This document shows, one piece after another, positions 27,347 through 35,233 of a stretch of DNA of 64,000 nucleotides. The stretch's first letter is position 1. Each line of letters starts with the position of its first letter. This DNA is from Desulfobacteraceae bacterium UBA2174 (lineage in GTDB: Bacteria; Desulfobacterota; Desulfobacteria; Desulfobacterales; UBA2174), in the NCBI GenBank assembly GCA_002327445.1, contig DCWA01000034.1, positions 1-64,000 of the forward strand, written 5' to 3'. The notes below the pieces were generated by a model. The model saw nothing but the letters and a program-made list of their open reading frames with translations. It did no database searches and was not told the DNA's origin. Made by a program: the position numbers and the translations under genes.

Positions 27347-28300
27347 ATGAGAAGAAAAGGTATGGCGTTGACCGCCGCGCTGTTGCTGGCGGCGCTGGTC
27401 CTCGGCGGATGCGAAAGGGGGCCGCGCTTCGTCAAGCGGGCCGATTTCGAGGAGGCCAACCGGATCGTGCTGACCTTCGCCGGGCCCGTGGATGCTTCCT
27501 GGGCCGCCGATAAGGCCCATTTCACCGTCAACGAAAAACCGGATCCGGACATTCTGCTGGATATCGAGAGCGTGCGCCTCGAGGCTGACGGCACCCGCTT
27601 GACGATCACCATGGCCGATCCGCTCAACCAGGAGCAGCCTCATCAGGTGGTGGTCAAGGACATCGTGGCCAACGGCAAGCCGCTGGGCTCCACGGCCGTC
27701 ATCGCGGCCCGGTCCTACTTCGGACACCTGTTCGCCATTTTTCTCGGGGCGTTGATCATCCAAAATTTCGTTTTTTCCAAGTATCTGGGATTGTGCGTTT
27801 TCTTCGGTACCAGCCAGAAGAAGTCCACCGCGGTGGGCATGGGCATCACCTTCACCTTCGTCATCGTTTTCGCCTCCCTGATGAGCTGGTTCCTCTACCA
27901 GTTCGTGCTCAAGCCCTACCGGCTCGACTATCTGCAGATCATCGTCTTCATCGGGCTGGTGTCGCTCACCGTGCAGGCGGTGGATACGATTCTGCGCAAG
28001 ATCAACCCGGCTCTTTTCAAGGCTTTCGGGGTCTACCTGGTGCTGGTGATCGCCAACTGCATCGTCATCGCCGTCCCCTTGATTTTAGCCGACAACGAAT
28101 ACAACATGTTCGAAAGCCTCATGCTGGCCCTGGGGGCCGGGCTGGGATTCCTGCTGGCGCTGTTCCTGATGTCCTCGGTGCGCGAGCGGCTCGAGTTCGC
28201 CAACGTGCCCGTCTCTTATCGGGGGCTGCCCATCGCCTTCATCGTGGCGGGGCTTTTTGCGTTATCGTTCATGGGCTTTTCGGGGATGTCGATCTTTTAG
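27347..28300 (+). CDS. rnfA: Rnf complex subunit A with N-terminal lipoprotein/Ig-like extension
   Basis: Residues 124-317 are a normal six-helix RnfA (LGALIIQNFVFSKYLGLC, KINPALFKAFGVYLVLVIANCIV, VRERLEFANVP). The ordinary protein is about 190 residues, but here 123 extra residues precede it in the same frame. They begin with a lipoprotein signal peptide, MRRKGMALTAALLLAALVLG with lipobox LGGC (Cys22). A beta-rich stretch of about 85 residues follows (IVLTFAGPVDASW, FTVNEKPDPD, ADGTRLTITMADPL), resembling bacterial Ig-like domains of the SbsA/Big_5 kind. RnfA is described as having its N-terminus outside, so a periplasmic lipid-anchored domain is topologically sensible. No separate RnfA start with a ribosome-binding site is evident at the junction. 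Confidence 0.92.
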   Translation: MRRKGMALTAALLLAALVLGGCERGPRFVKRADFEEANRIVLTFAGPVDASWAADKAHFTVNEKPDPDILLDIESVRLEADGTRLTITMADPLNQEQPHQVVVKDIVANGKPLGSTAVIAARSYFGHLFAIFLGALIIQNFVFSKYLGLCVFFGTSQKKSTAVGMGITFTFVIVFASLMSWFLYQFVLKPYRLDYLQIIVFIGLVSLTVQAVDTILRKINPALFKAFGVYLVLVIANCIVIAVPLILADNEYNMFESLMLALGAGLGFLLALFLMSSVRERLEFANVPVSYRGLPIAFIVAGLFALSFMGFSGMSIF

Positions 28301-28404
28301 GCGTTTGGCAGGGGGAGAACCCTCCCGTCGGAACGCCGGCCCAGCCACCTGCGGTGATCGGGAACAACCACCCGCCCAAGAGCGGAGAGAAAAGAGAATC
28401 GAAG

Positions 28405-29295
28405 ATGGATCCTTTGTACATCAAACTGGCGATCGGCGGCCTGGCCCTGCTGGGCAGCATCGGGCTGTTCTTCGGCATCGGCCTGGCCCTCGCGGCGCAC
28501 AAGTTCGCCGTGGAGGTCAACCCCAAGGTGGAAGAGGTCAAGGAACTGCTGGCCGGGGCCCAGTGAGGCGGCTGCGGCTTTGCCGGGTGCGAAGCATATG
28601 CCGAAGCGGTCGTCAACGATCCGGACGTTCCCCCCAACCTCTGCCATCCCGGCGGGTCCTCGGTGGCCGAAGCCGTGGCCAAGATCACCGGCAAACAAAT
28701 GGGCGCCGTTGAAGATCTGGTGGCGGTGGTGCACTGCGCCCGGTCGATCCGCAAGGACTATCAGAAGTACGATTACGTGGGCTACGGACTCTGCTCCGGG
28801 GCCAACCTGGCCTACGCCGGGCCGACGGACTGCCAGTACGGCTGCGTCGGCTTCGGCGAATGCGCCATGGTCTGCCCCTTTCACGCCATCACCCTGGTCA
28901 ACCATTTCCCCTCCATCGACGAAAACCTCTGCGTGGGCTGCGGCACCTGCGTCAACACCTGCCCCAAGCACCTCATCACCCTGGTCCCCAAAGCCGCCCG
29001 CGTCGTGGTGCGTTGCAGCAGCAAGGATCCGGGCAAGGTGACCCATCAGATCTGCGAGGTGGGGTGCATTCATTGCATGTCGTGCGTGCGGGCCTGCCCG
29101 GCCGAGGCGGTGGCCCTGGTGGACGGCGTGATCCGCATCGACCACCACAAGTGCATGGCCTACGGCCCCCAGTGCAACGATGCCTGCGTCAAGGCCTGCT
29201 TCGTCGCCCATGCGATTCAACCGCACTGCCGAAGTCCGCTTTTCCAGAAGGAAGAAAGTCACGAACCGACGCCTCAAGAGGCCCTTGCCCTGTAA
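28405..29295 (+). CDS. rnfB: Rnf complex subunit B, predicted selenoprotein
   Basis: This 296-residue ferredoxin-facing subunit has an N-terminal membrane helix (residues about 8-31), the four-cysteine Fe-S domain, and several ferredoxin-type [4Fe-4S] motifs (CVGFGECAMVCP, CVGCGTCVNTCP, CIHCMSCVRACP). UGA at 28564-28566 falls exactly at the first cluster ligand: LLAGAQ-U-GGCGFAGCEAYAEA, where relatives have Cys. The ligand set would be U54, C57, C62 and C80, matching the Cx2Cx4Cx17C spacing. The reading frame and homology continue unbroken on both sides, and a strong SECIS-type hairpin follows. The 104 bp from rnfA hold a good GGAGAGAAAAGAG leader. A NifU-like gene follows after 51 bp. Confidence 0.93.
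28577..28595 (+). promoter_or_regulatory. SECIS element of rnfB
   Basis: A perfect 7-bp stem with one G-U pair (28577-28583 GCTTTGC with 28589-28595 GCGAAGC) closes a five-base CGGGT loop. Its second and third bases (GG) sit 19-20 nt after the UGA, the same position as GG in the fdhA SECIS loop of this window. Confidence 0.82.
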
Positions 29296-29346
29296 CCGCG
29301 ACGGTCGGCCGGGAATGCCCCGGACGGCCTGACGCGGCAGACGCCC

Positions 29347-29778
29347 ATGAACGGACTCAGCTTATTGTTGGGGATCGCCGTGCTGCTGGTGATCGCCTTG
29401 GCGTGGTTTGCCGCCTACTACTGGCTCAACCCCCACGTGGCCAGCCCGGACGGCAAGGCGCGGGTGGTGGGCACCTGCGGCGATGTGATGGAAATCAGCC
29501 TGAAGTTCAGGGAGGATCGGGTGGCGGAAGGGTCTTCCTGGACCAACGGTTGCGCCCACAGCTTCAATTGCGTCTGCGCGGCGGTGGACATGGCCAAGGG
29601 GAAAACGGCCGAAGAGATTCTCGACATCACGGGCCTCCGGATCCAGGAAGCCGTGGGGGGGCTGCCCCGGGACCACTGGCACTGCGCCGGCCTGGCCGCC
29701 GAGACCCTCCACGCCGCCGTGGACAACTACATGCAGGCGAGCCCGGGGGTGGCGCAAAAGCGCGGCAAACAGCGCTGA
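29347..29778 (+). CDS. Membrane-anchored NifU/IscU-like scaffold
   Basis: This 143-residue protein has an N-terminal membrane helix (residues about 4-26) followed by an IscU/NifU_N-type domain. The three canonical cluster cysteines are present: VGTCGDVMEI (Cys44), WTNGCAHSFNC (Cys69) and DHWHCAGLA (Cys113). A membrane-tethered Fe-S scaffold as the last gene of an rnf operon suggests a role in building or repairing the many clusters of RnfB and RnfC. This is inferred from position. It ends just before a repeat-built terminator. Confidence 0.85.
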   Translation: MNGLSLLLGIAVLLVIALAWFAAYYWLNPHVASPDGKARVVGTCGDVMEISLKFREDRVAEGSSWTNGCAHSFNCVCAAVDMAKGKTAEEILDITGLRIQEAVGGLPRDHWHCAGLAAETLHAAVDNYMQASPGVAQKRGKQR

Positions 29779-29790
29779 TCAAGGTTTTTT

Positions 29791-29834
29791 ATAGGTCTTA
29801 TAGGTCCTATAGGTCTTATAGGACCTATTTTTTT
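29791..29834 (+). terminator. Terminator built from a tandem ATAGGTCYTAT repeat
   Basis: About four copies of a 10-11-bp unit (ATAGGTCTT/ATAGGTCCT) run in tandem. The last copies form an inverted repeat, AGGTCCTATA...TATAGGACCT, followed by seven T. It lies between the convergent rnf operon and the fliB-like gene and could end transcription of the operon. Confidence 0.75.
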
Positions 29835-29844
29835 AAGTCTTCGG

Positions 29845-31050
29845 TCAGTTTCTCAGCAACACCGCCACGCGCAGCAGATCCGTGCAGCCGCTCTGGGCCA
29901 GCAGGTCCAGGGCGAAGCGGCGAAAGGCCGCATCCGGCTCCATCACCTTGGTGAAGGCGCAAACGAGACGCACGACCCGGGCCGGAGAGAAGTCCGCCCC
30001 TTCCGAGGCCGCCATGCCGATGAGATACGTCTTGAGCATGGCGAAATGGAGTACCAGCCCGAGGTAGTCCTCGTAGATTCGCCCCGGTTGAAACCCCGGA
30101 TCGTAATGCAGGATGTAGTTGGCGAGGGTGTTTTCCAGCAGGTGCCCGTGCCGCTCGAAAAACGGTTGGTAAAACTGTTCGTATGCCCGGTCGTAGCGGC
30201 GATTCACCGCCGCGTCGAAAGGTCGGCCCGCGGGCCAATCCAATCCAGCGAAGGCGGCGGCGGTGCACTCCTGGAAGGTCCGGACCCGTACCGAAGGAAG
30301 TTTTTCATCGTGGAGACGCCGGACGATCTGAAGCTGCAAGCCGGTGAGCACCGGCGTATCCGCCAGGATCCGATCGAGGGCGGGATCGTCCAACTGTCGG
30401 CCGAAGGATTCCAGCAGCGCCGGGATGCCGGCGGGCGGCTTCCGGCCGGCTGCTTCGCACGCCATGCCGAAGCGCAGCAGACGCTCCCAGACCGGGTAGC
30501 GGCGGTTGCCGATCAGCGCCAGGGCCAATTCCCGCAGCTTCATCCCCGCCGCCTCCGCCTGTGACGGAAGCGGCGGTGCCACGGCCCTTGGCATCGGCCC
30601 CGTCAGGCGCGTCCGCACTGGGCGGAGGCTGTCCGGATGTTCCAGGGCAAGGCGTGCAATTTCCGGGCAGGCGAGGGAAGCCGACCCCTCGATGCCGTTT
30701 TTGCGGGCGCGCCAGCGCCGCGGAAACACGGCGCAGACATCCGGCAGAAAAGCTTCCCCCAGCTCGGCGTGGATACGGCAGAGGCGGCCGCGGGTCAAAA
30801 ATGGGCAGTCATCGCCCTCGCGCCGGATCACCGCATAGCGGGCATCAAAGGGATCCCGGCGGTTGCGCTGGACCGAGCGCGCCAGCAGGGCGGCCAGGGG
30901 GGTGTCTTTCATCTGGCGGTAGCGCCGGTAGGTGGCCCGGTCCACCTCGATCTCCCAGCCGTAGCAGCAGTGGTCTTCGCAGTCCGCCCCCGGGCAGCGG
31001 AAGTCGGCCAGGTAGGCCGGAACGGTCAGCAGGATCGGTTTCGACTTCAT
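29845..31050 (-). CDS. fliB: FliB-like lysine-N-methylase
   Basis: This 401-residue protein begins KPILLTVPAYLADFRCPGADCEDHCCYGWEIEVDRATYRRYR, the cysteine-rich signature of flagellin lysine-N-methylase (FliB), and continues with CRIHAELGEAFLPDVCAVFPRRW. The C-terminal half (YEQFYQPFFERHGHLLENTLANYILHY) is also family-typical. In Salmonella FliB methylates flagellin lysines, but no flagellar gene is present here and the target is unknown. The ATG overlaps the lipA stop by four bases (ATGA), so its translation is coupled to lipA. This raises the possibility of a role outside flagella. Confidence 0.85.
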   Translation of the reverse strand: MKSKPILLTVPAYLADFRCPGADCEDHCCYGWEIEVDRATYRRYRQMKDTPLAALLARSVQRNRRDPFDARYAVIRREGDDCPFLTRGRLCRIHAELGEAFLPDVCAVFPRRWRARKNGIEGSASLACPEIARLALEHPDSLRPVRTRLTGPMPRAVAPPLPSQAEAAGMKLRELALALIGNRRYPVWERLLRFGMACEAAGRKPPAGIPALLESFGRQLDDPALDRILADTPVLTGLQLQIVRRLHDEKLPSVRVRTFQECTAAAFAGLDWPAGRPFDAAVNRRYDRAYEQFYQPFFERHGHLLENTLANYILHYDPGFQPGRIYEDYLGLVLHFAMLKTYLIGMAASEGADFSPARVVRLVCAFTKVMEPDAAFRRFALDLLAQSGCTDLLRVAVLLRN

Positions 31051-31946
31051 TTCGCGCCGTGGGCGGCATCGCAGAGGGCGTCGGCCCGGTAGGAGCTGCG
31101 CACGAAGGGACCGCTGGCCACGCCGGCAAACCCCATGGCCAAGGCTTCGAGGCGCCACTGGTCGAAGATGTCCGGTGAAAGGTACTGCGCCACGGGCAGG
31201 TGGTCCGGTGTCGGCCGCAGGTACTGGCCGAGGGTCAGGATTTGAACGCCTGCCGCGCGCAGATCGGACAGGGCGGCGCGGATCTCCGCTTCGGTTTCTC
31301 CCAGGCCGAGCATCAGGCCCGACTTGGTCAGAATCGAAGGCGCCGCCTGCCGGCTCGATGCCAGCAGCTCCAGGGAGCGGCGGTAGACGGCCCGGGGCCG
31401 GGCCGCCGGATAGAGGCGGGCGACGGTTTCCAGGTTGTGGTTGAGCACCACCGGGCCGGCGGCCAGCACCGTTTCCAGGGCCTGGCGATTCCCCTGGAAA
31501 TCGGGGATGAGCACCTCGACGCGCACCCCGGGGATCCGCCGGCGCAGGGCGCGGATGACGGCGGCGAAGAGAGCGGCGCCGCCATCGGGCAGATCGTCGC
31601 GGGTCACCGATGTGACCACCACGTAGCGCAGCCCGAGGTGTGCGGCCGCCTCGGCCACCCGGCGGGGTTCGTCCGGATCCACGGGATCCGGTGGGCCGTG
31701 GTGCACCGCGCAGAAGCGGCAATTGCGGGTGCAGTGGTCCCCCAGGATCATGAAGGTGGCGGTATGGCGGCCGAAGCACTCGAACTGGTTGGGGCAGCAG
31801 GCCGACTGGCATACGGTGTGCAGACCGGCTTCCCGCAGCAGGTGCCTCACCGATTCATACGCCGGCCCGCTTGGCAGCCGTTTGCGCAGCCAGGCCGGCT
31901 TGGGCCCGCGCTGGCCGGTTACTGATGCCGGAATCTTTGGATCCAT
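31047..31946 (-). CDS. lipA: Lipoyl synthase
   Basis: This 299-residue radical SAM enzyme inserts two sulfur atoms into octanoyl groups on lipoyl domains. The auxiliary-cluster motif CQSACCPNQFECF near residue 47 and the radical-SAM motif CTRNCRFC near residue 73 are both intact. RSSYRADAL near the C-terminus supplies the conserved Arg-Ser-Ser. The length and order match the family. It overlaps the fliB-like gene downstream by 4 bp. No lipB is adjacent. The 229 bp to mltG hold the divergent promoters and nothing else that I can name. Confidence 0.96.
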   Translation of the reverse strand: MDPKIPASVTGQRGPKPAWLRKRLPSGPAYESVRHLLREAGLHTVCQSACCPNQFECFGRHTATFMILGDHCTRNCRFCAVHHGPPDPVDPDEPRRVAEAAAHLGLRYVVVTSVTRDDLPDGGAALFAAVIRALRRRIPGVRVEVLIPDFQGNRQALETVLAAGPVVLNHNLETVARLYPAARPRAVYRRSLELLASSRQAAPSILTKSGLMLGLGETEAEIRAALSDLRAAGVQILTLGQYLRPTPDHLPVAQYLSPDIFDQWRLEALAMGFAGVASGPFVRSSYRADALCDAAHGAK

Positions 31947-32175
31947 GGGTTAACCTGTTTGGCTCGATGGGGGCCCGTTCGGGCGGCTATGCCGCCCTCC
32001 CTGTTTCATGGTACAAGTTTTGATGCGACGGTTTCTCAATGGGAAAATACATAAAATCGGCCGAACTTTCAAACCCCTTGCCGGTTTTGGCGTGATCGCA
32101 GGAGGGGTGAAGCGAAGCGGAACCCAGCGCGCAGAAACGACGGTTTGATCTCCGGGGATTCAGGGTGAACAGGAG

Positions 32176-33207
32176 ATGATGTTGAAAAAGGTGTGGTCCG
32201 CCGCGGTGATCCTGGTCTTCATCGGCTTTTGCCTCCTTTCCGCCTTGGGGTTGGAACTGGCCGGCTATGCCCGCCAGCCGGCGGATGCCAGCGCCGCCGA
32301 CCAGGTGGTGGGCATCCCCGGCGGGCAATCCATGGCTCGGACCGCTGCGGCACTCCATCGCCTGGGGGTCATCCGGGAACCGCTGAAGTTTCGTCTCCTG
32401 GCCCGGCTCCACGGCGACGATCGTCGTATCAAGGCCGGCGAATACCTCCTGTCGGGCACCCTGGCACCCCGGGAAATCCTCGATATCCTGGTGGGAGGAA
32501 GGGTGCGGCGCCAGCGGATCACCATCGCCGAAGGGCAGAATGTGGCCCAGATCGCCGCTCTGGTCGCCTCCGCCGGCCTGGCCAGCGCCGAGGCCTTCCA
32601 GGCGGCGGCCACCGATCCAACTGCACTGGCAGCCGCGGGGATCCAAGCGGACAGCCTTGAAGGCTACCTTTTCCCCGAAACCTATTTTTTCACCGCCACC
32701 GACACGGCGGCGAACATGGTGGCGGCCATGGTGGCGCGGTTTCGGCAAGTGTTCCGCCCCGAGTGGACGGCACGGGCCGCCGAGATGGGCTGGACGGTTC
32801 ACCAGGTGGTGACGCTGGCCTCGATCATCGAAAAGGAGACCGGGGCGGCCGCCGAGCGGGCACTCATCAGCGGGGTTTTCCACAACCGGCTGCGGCGGGG
32901 GATGCGGCTGGAGAGTGATCCCACTGTGATCTACGGCATTGCCGACTTCGACGGCAACCTCACCCGGTGCCACCTGGAAACGCCGACGGCCTACAACACC
33001 TATCGCATTTCCGGCCTGCCGCCGGGGCCCATCGCCAATCCCGGGGCCGCGGCCATCGCGGCGGCGCTGTTCCCCGAAGAGACGGACGCGCTGTACTTCG
33101 TTTCGCGCAACGACGGCACCCACGTGTTTTCCAGGACCTATGGCGAACACCTGGAGGCGGTGGACCGGTACCAGTCCGGCCGGCGGGGAAAAAAACCGGA
33201 GAGCTGA
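32176..33207 (+). CDS. mltG: Endolytic murein transglycosylase MltG
   Basis: This 343-residue inner-membrane protein has one N-terminal helix (residues about 5-30), a LysM-like segment and a YceG catalytic domain. It cuts nascent glycan strands in the periplasm to terminate elongation. The catalytic glutamate lies in VTLASIIEKET. LESDPTVIYG, YNTYRISGLPPGPIANPG and LYFVSRNDGTHVFS are further signatures. CAGGAG precedes tandem ATG codons at 32176 and 32179. It is 15 bp upstream of nagZ, pairing strand termination with muropeptide recycling. Confidence 0.95.
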   Translation: MMLKKVWSAAVILVFIGFCLLSALGLELAGYARQPADASAADQVVGIPGGQSMARTAAALHRLGVIREPLKFRLLARLHGDDRRIKAGEYLLSGTLAPREILDILVGGRVRRQRITIAEGQNVAQIAALVASAGLASAEAFQAAATDPTALAAAGIQADSLEGYLFPETYFFTATDTAANMVAAMVARFRQVFRPEWTARAAEMGWTVHQVVTLASIIEKETGAAAERALISGVFHNRLRRGMRLESDPTVIYGIADFDGNLTRCHLETPTAYNTYRISGLPPGPIANPGAAAIAAALFPEETDALYFVSRNDGTHVFSRTYGEHLEAVDRYQSGRRGKKPES

Positions 33208-33222
33208 ACCCGAGGAGTCCTC

Positions 33223-34212
33223 ATGATGCAGGATATCGCCGATCTGGCCGGCCAACGGCTCATGGTCGGATTCGACGGCACCGGATTGACGCCGGATCTG
33301 ACTTTTCTCATCACGCGGCTCCGCGTGGGTGGCTTGATTCTGTTTGCCCGCAACGTGCAAACCCCGAGCCAGGTGCGCACGCTGATTGCCGACTGCCAGG
33401 CCTGCGCCGCCCGGGCCGGTCTGCCGCCGCTGATCGTGGCGGTGGACCAGGAGGGCGGGCCGGTGGCGCGGCTGCGCCAACCCCGGTTTCCCGAGTTTCC
33501 GGCGGCCCCCGAGATCCGCGACCCGGCCGAGGCCGAAGCCCTGGCCCGGCGCATGGGGCGCCTGCTGCGCGATCTGGGATTTACCATGAACATGGCGCCG
33601 GTGGTGGATGTGGCGGCGGATACCCGCAGCGTCATGGCCGGCCGGTCCTTCGGCGGGGACCCGCGGCATGTGGGGCGGATGGGGGCCGCGGTGGTGGCGG
33701 GGCTTCAGGCCGAAGGCATCCTGGCGGTGGCCAAGCATTTTCCCGGCATCGGCCGCACTACCCTCGATTCACACCAGGTCCAGCCGGTGATGGAAGCCTC
33801 GGCCGCGAGCATGGCGGATTTCGATCTGCCTCCCTTTGCAACGGCATTCGCCGCCGGCGCCGCCGGGGTGATGCTCTCGCACATCCGCTATCCGGGCCTG
33901 GATCCGGACTGGCCGGCGAGTCTTTCGGTGGCCGTGGCCCGGGACCTGCTGCGGCATCGGATGGGCTTTGACGGCCTGGTGCTGACCGACGATCTGGACA
34001 TGGGGGCCGTGAAACCGGCCATCGCCATCGACACCGCCGTGGCCCGGATCCTGGCCGCCGATATCGACTTCGCCCTGATCTGCCACCGCAGCGGAGACAT
34101 CGAGGCCGCCCATGCCCACCTGGCGGCCGCGCTGTCCGGTGACAGCCGCCTGCTGGCCGATGCCGAGGCCCATGCGGCCCGCATCGGCCGTTTCAAGCAG
34201 CTATACGCGTAA
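33223..34212 (+). CDS. nagZ: Beta-N-acetylglucosaminidase NagZ (GH3)
   Basis: This 329-residue cytoplasmic glycoside hydrolase family 3 enzyme removes GlcNAc from GlcNAc-anhydroMurNAc peptides. DQEGGPVARLR, MNMAPVVDV, KHFPGIGRTTLDSH (the His on the mobile catalytic loop) and VLTDDLDMGA (the nucleophile Asp) are all present. Two consecutive ATG codons at 33223 and 33226 follow GAGGAG. With AmpG, encoded at 8.5 kb, it completes two steps of cell-wall recycling. Confidence 0.95.
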   Translation: MMQDIADLAGQRLMVGFDGTGLTPDLTFLITRLRVGGLILFARNVQTPSQVRTLIADCQACAARAGLPPLIVAVDQEGGPVARLRQPRFPEFPAAPEIRDPAEAEALARRMGRLLRDLGFTMNMAPVVDVAADTRSVMAGRSFGGDPRHVGRMGAAVVAGLQAEGILAVAKHFPGIGRTTLDSHQVQPVMEASAASMADFDLPPFATAFAAGAAGVMLSHIRYPGLDPDWPASLSVAVARDLLRHRMGFDGLVLTDDLDMGAVKPAIAIDTAVARILAADIDFALICHRSGDIEAAHAHLAAALSGDSRLLADAEAHAARIGRFKQLYA

Positions 34213-34221
34213 AAAGCAGGT

Positions 34222-35229
34222 TCAGGCGGACCGGGTCGGATGGCGGGAGAAGACGTCCTCGTCCAGGGGGGCTCTTTCGCCGGCGGCCAGCCGGTGGAAG
34301 CCCGCGGCGGCCACCATGGCGGCGTTGTCGCCGCAGAGGGCCGGATGCGGGATGTGCACGGCGATGCCGTGGGATCGGGCGTCGGCGCTCAGGCGGTGAC
34401 GCAGGCGGCGGTTGGCCGCCACGCCGCCCACCAGGGCCAGGTGCCGGCAGTCTTGGCGGCGGCAGGCGGCGACGGCCTTGGCCGCGAGGACGTCCACCAC
34501 TGCCTCTTGGAAGCTGGCCGCGATGTCGGCCATTTCCTTTTCGGATGGGGCGGGATGGGTCTCCAGGTGGCGCCGGACGGCACTCTTGAGGCCCGAGAAG
34601 GAAAAGTCGAAGGTGTCGCGGTTCAGAAAGGGCCGGGGAAACGCGACTTTGGCTGGGTCTCCTTCGGCCGCCAGCCGGTCGATCACCACGCCTCCCGGAT
34701 ACCCCAGGGCGAGCATCTTGGCCACCTTGTCGAAGGCTTCGCCGGCGGCGTCGTCCCGGGTCTGCCCCATGGGCGTCATCGCCGTGGGCCCCGTGACATG
34801 GTACAGGCAGGTGTGGCCGCCGGAGACCATCAGGGCGACAAACGGAAACGGAGGGGGATCGTCACCGAGAAAAACCGAGTGGATGTGGGCTTCGAGGTGG
34901 TCGATGCCTACCCAAGGCAGGCCCAGGGCCCAGGCGTAGGCCTTGGCGAAGGAGAATCCCACCAGCAGGGCACCGATGAGACCGGGGCCCCGGGTCACGG
35001 CCACGCCGTCGAGCTGGTTGGACCCGATGCCCGCTTCGGCCAGGGCCCGGGAAACCACCGGCACGACGGCCCGGAGATGCTGCCGCGATGCCAGCTCCGG
35101 TACCACCCCGTCGTAGGGGCGGTGGATGTCCACCTGGGAGGCGACCACGGAGGACTGGACGATCCGACCGTCGGCCACCACCGCCGCGGCGGTCTCGTCG
35201 CAGGAACTTTCGATGCCCAGCACTTTCAT
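34222..35229 (-). CDS. tsaD: tRNA N6-threonylcarbamoyltransferase TsaD
   Basis: This 335-residue enzyme transfers threonylcarbamoyl to A37 of ANN-decoding tRNAs, acting with TsaB and TsaE. MKVLGIESSCDETAAAVV, the metal-binding HLEAHIHSVF, VSGGHTCLYHV, GEAFDKVAKML and GVAANRRLR are all family signatures. The ATG at 35229 gives the canonical start; an open frame extends 15 codons upstream but overlaps purM. The stop is 10 bp from the convergent nagZ stop. It lies only 4 bp downstream of purM on the same strand. Confidence 0.96.
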   Translation of the reverse strand: MKVLGIESSCDETAAAVVADGRIVQSSVVASQVDIHRPYDGVVPELASRQHLRAVVPVVSRALAEAGIGSNQLDGVAVTRGPGLIGALLVGFSFAKAYAWALGLPWVGIDHLEAHIHSVFLGDDPPPFPFVALMVSGGHTCLYHVTGPTAMTPMGQTRDDAAGEAFDKVAKMLALGYPGGVVIDRLAAEGDPAKVAFPRPFLNRDTFDFSFSGLKSAVRRHLETHPAPSEKEMADIAASFQEAVVDVLAAKAVAACRRQDCRHLALVGGVAANRRLRHRLSADARSHGIAVHIPHPALCGDNAAMVAAAGFHRLAAGERAPLDEDVFSRHPTRSA

Positions 35230-35233
35230 GGGG

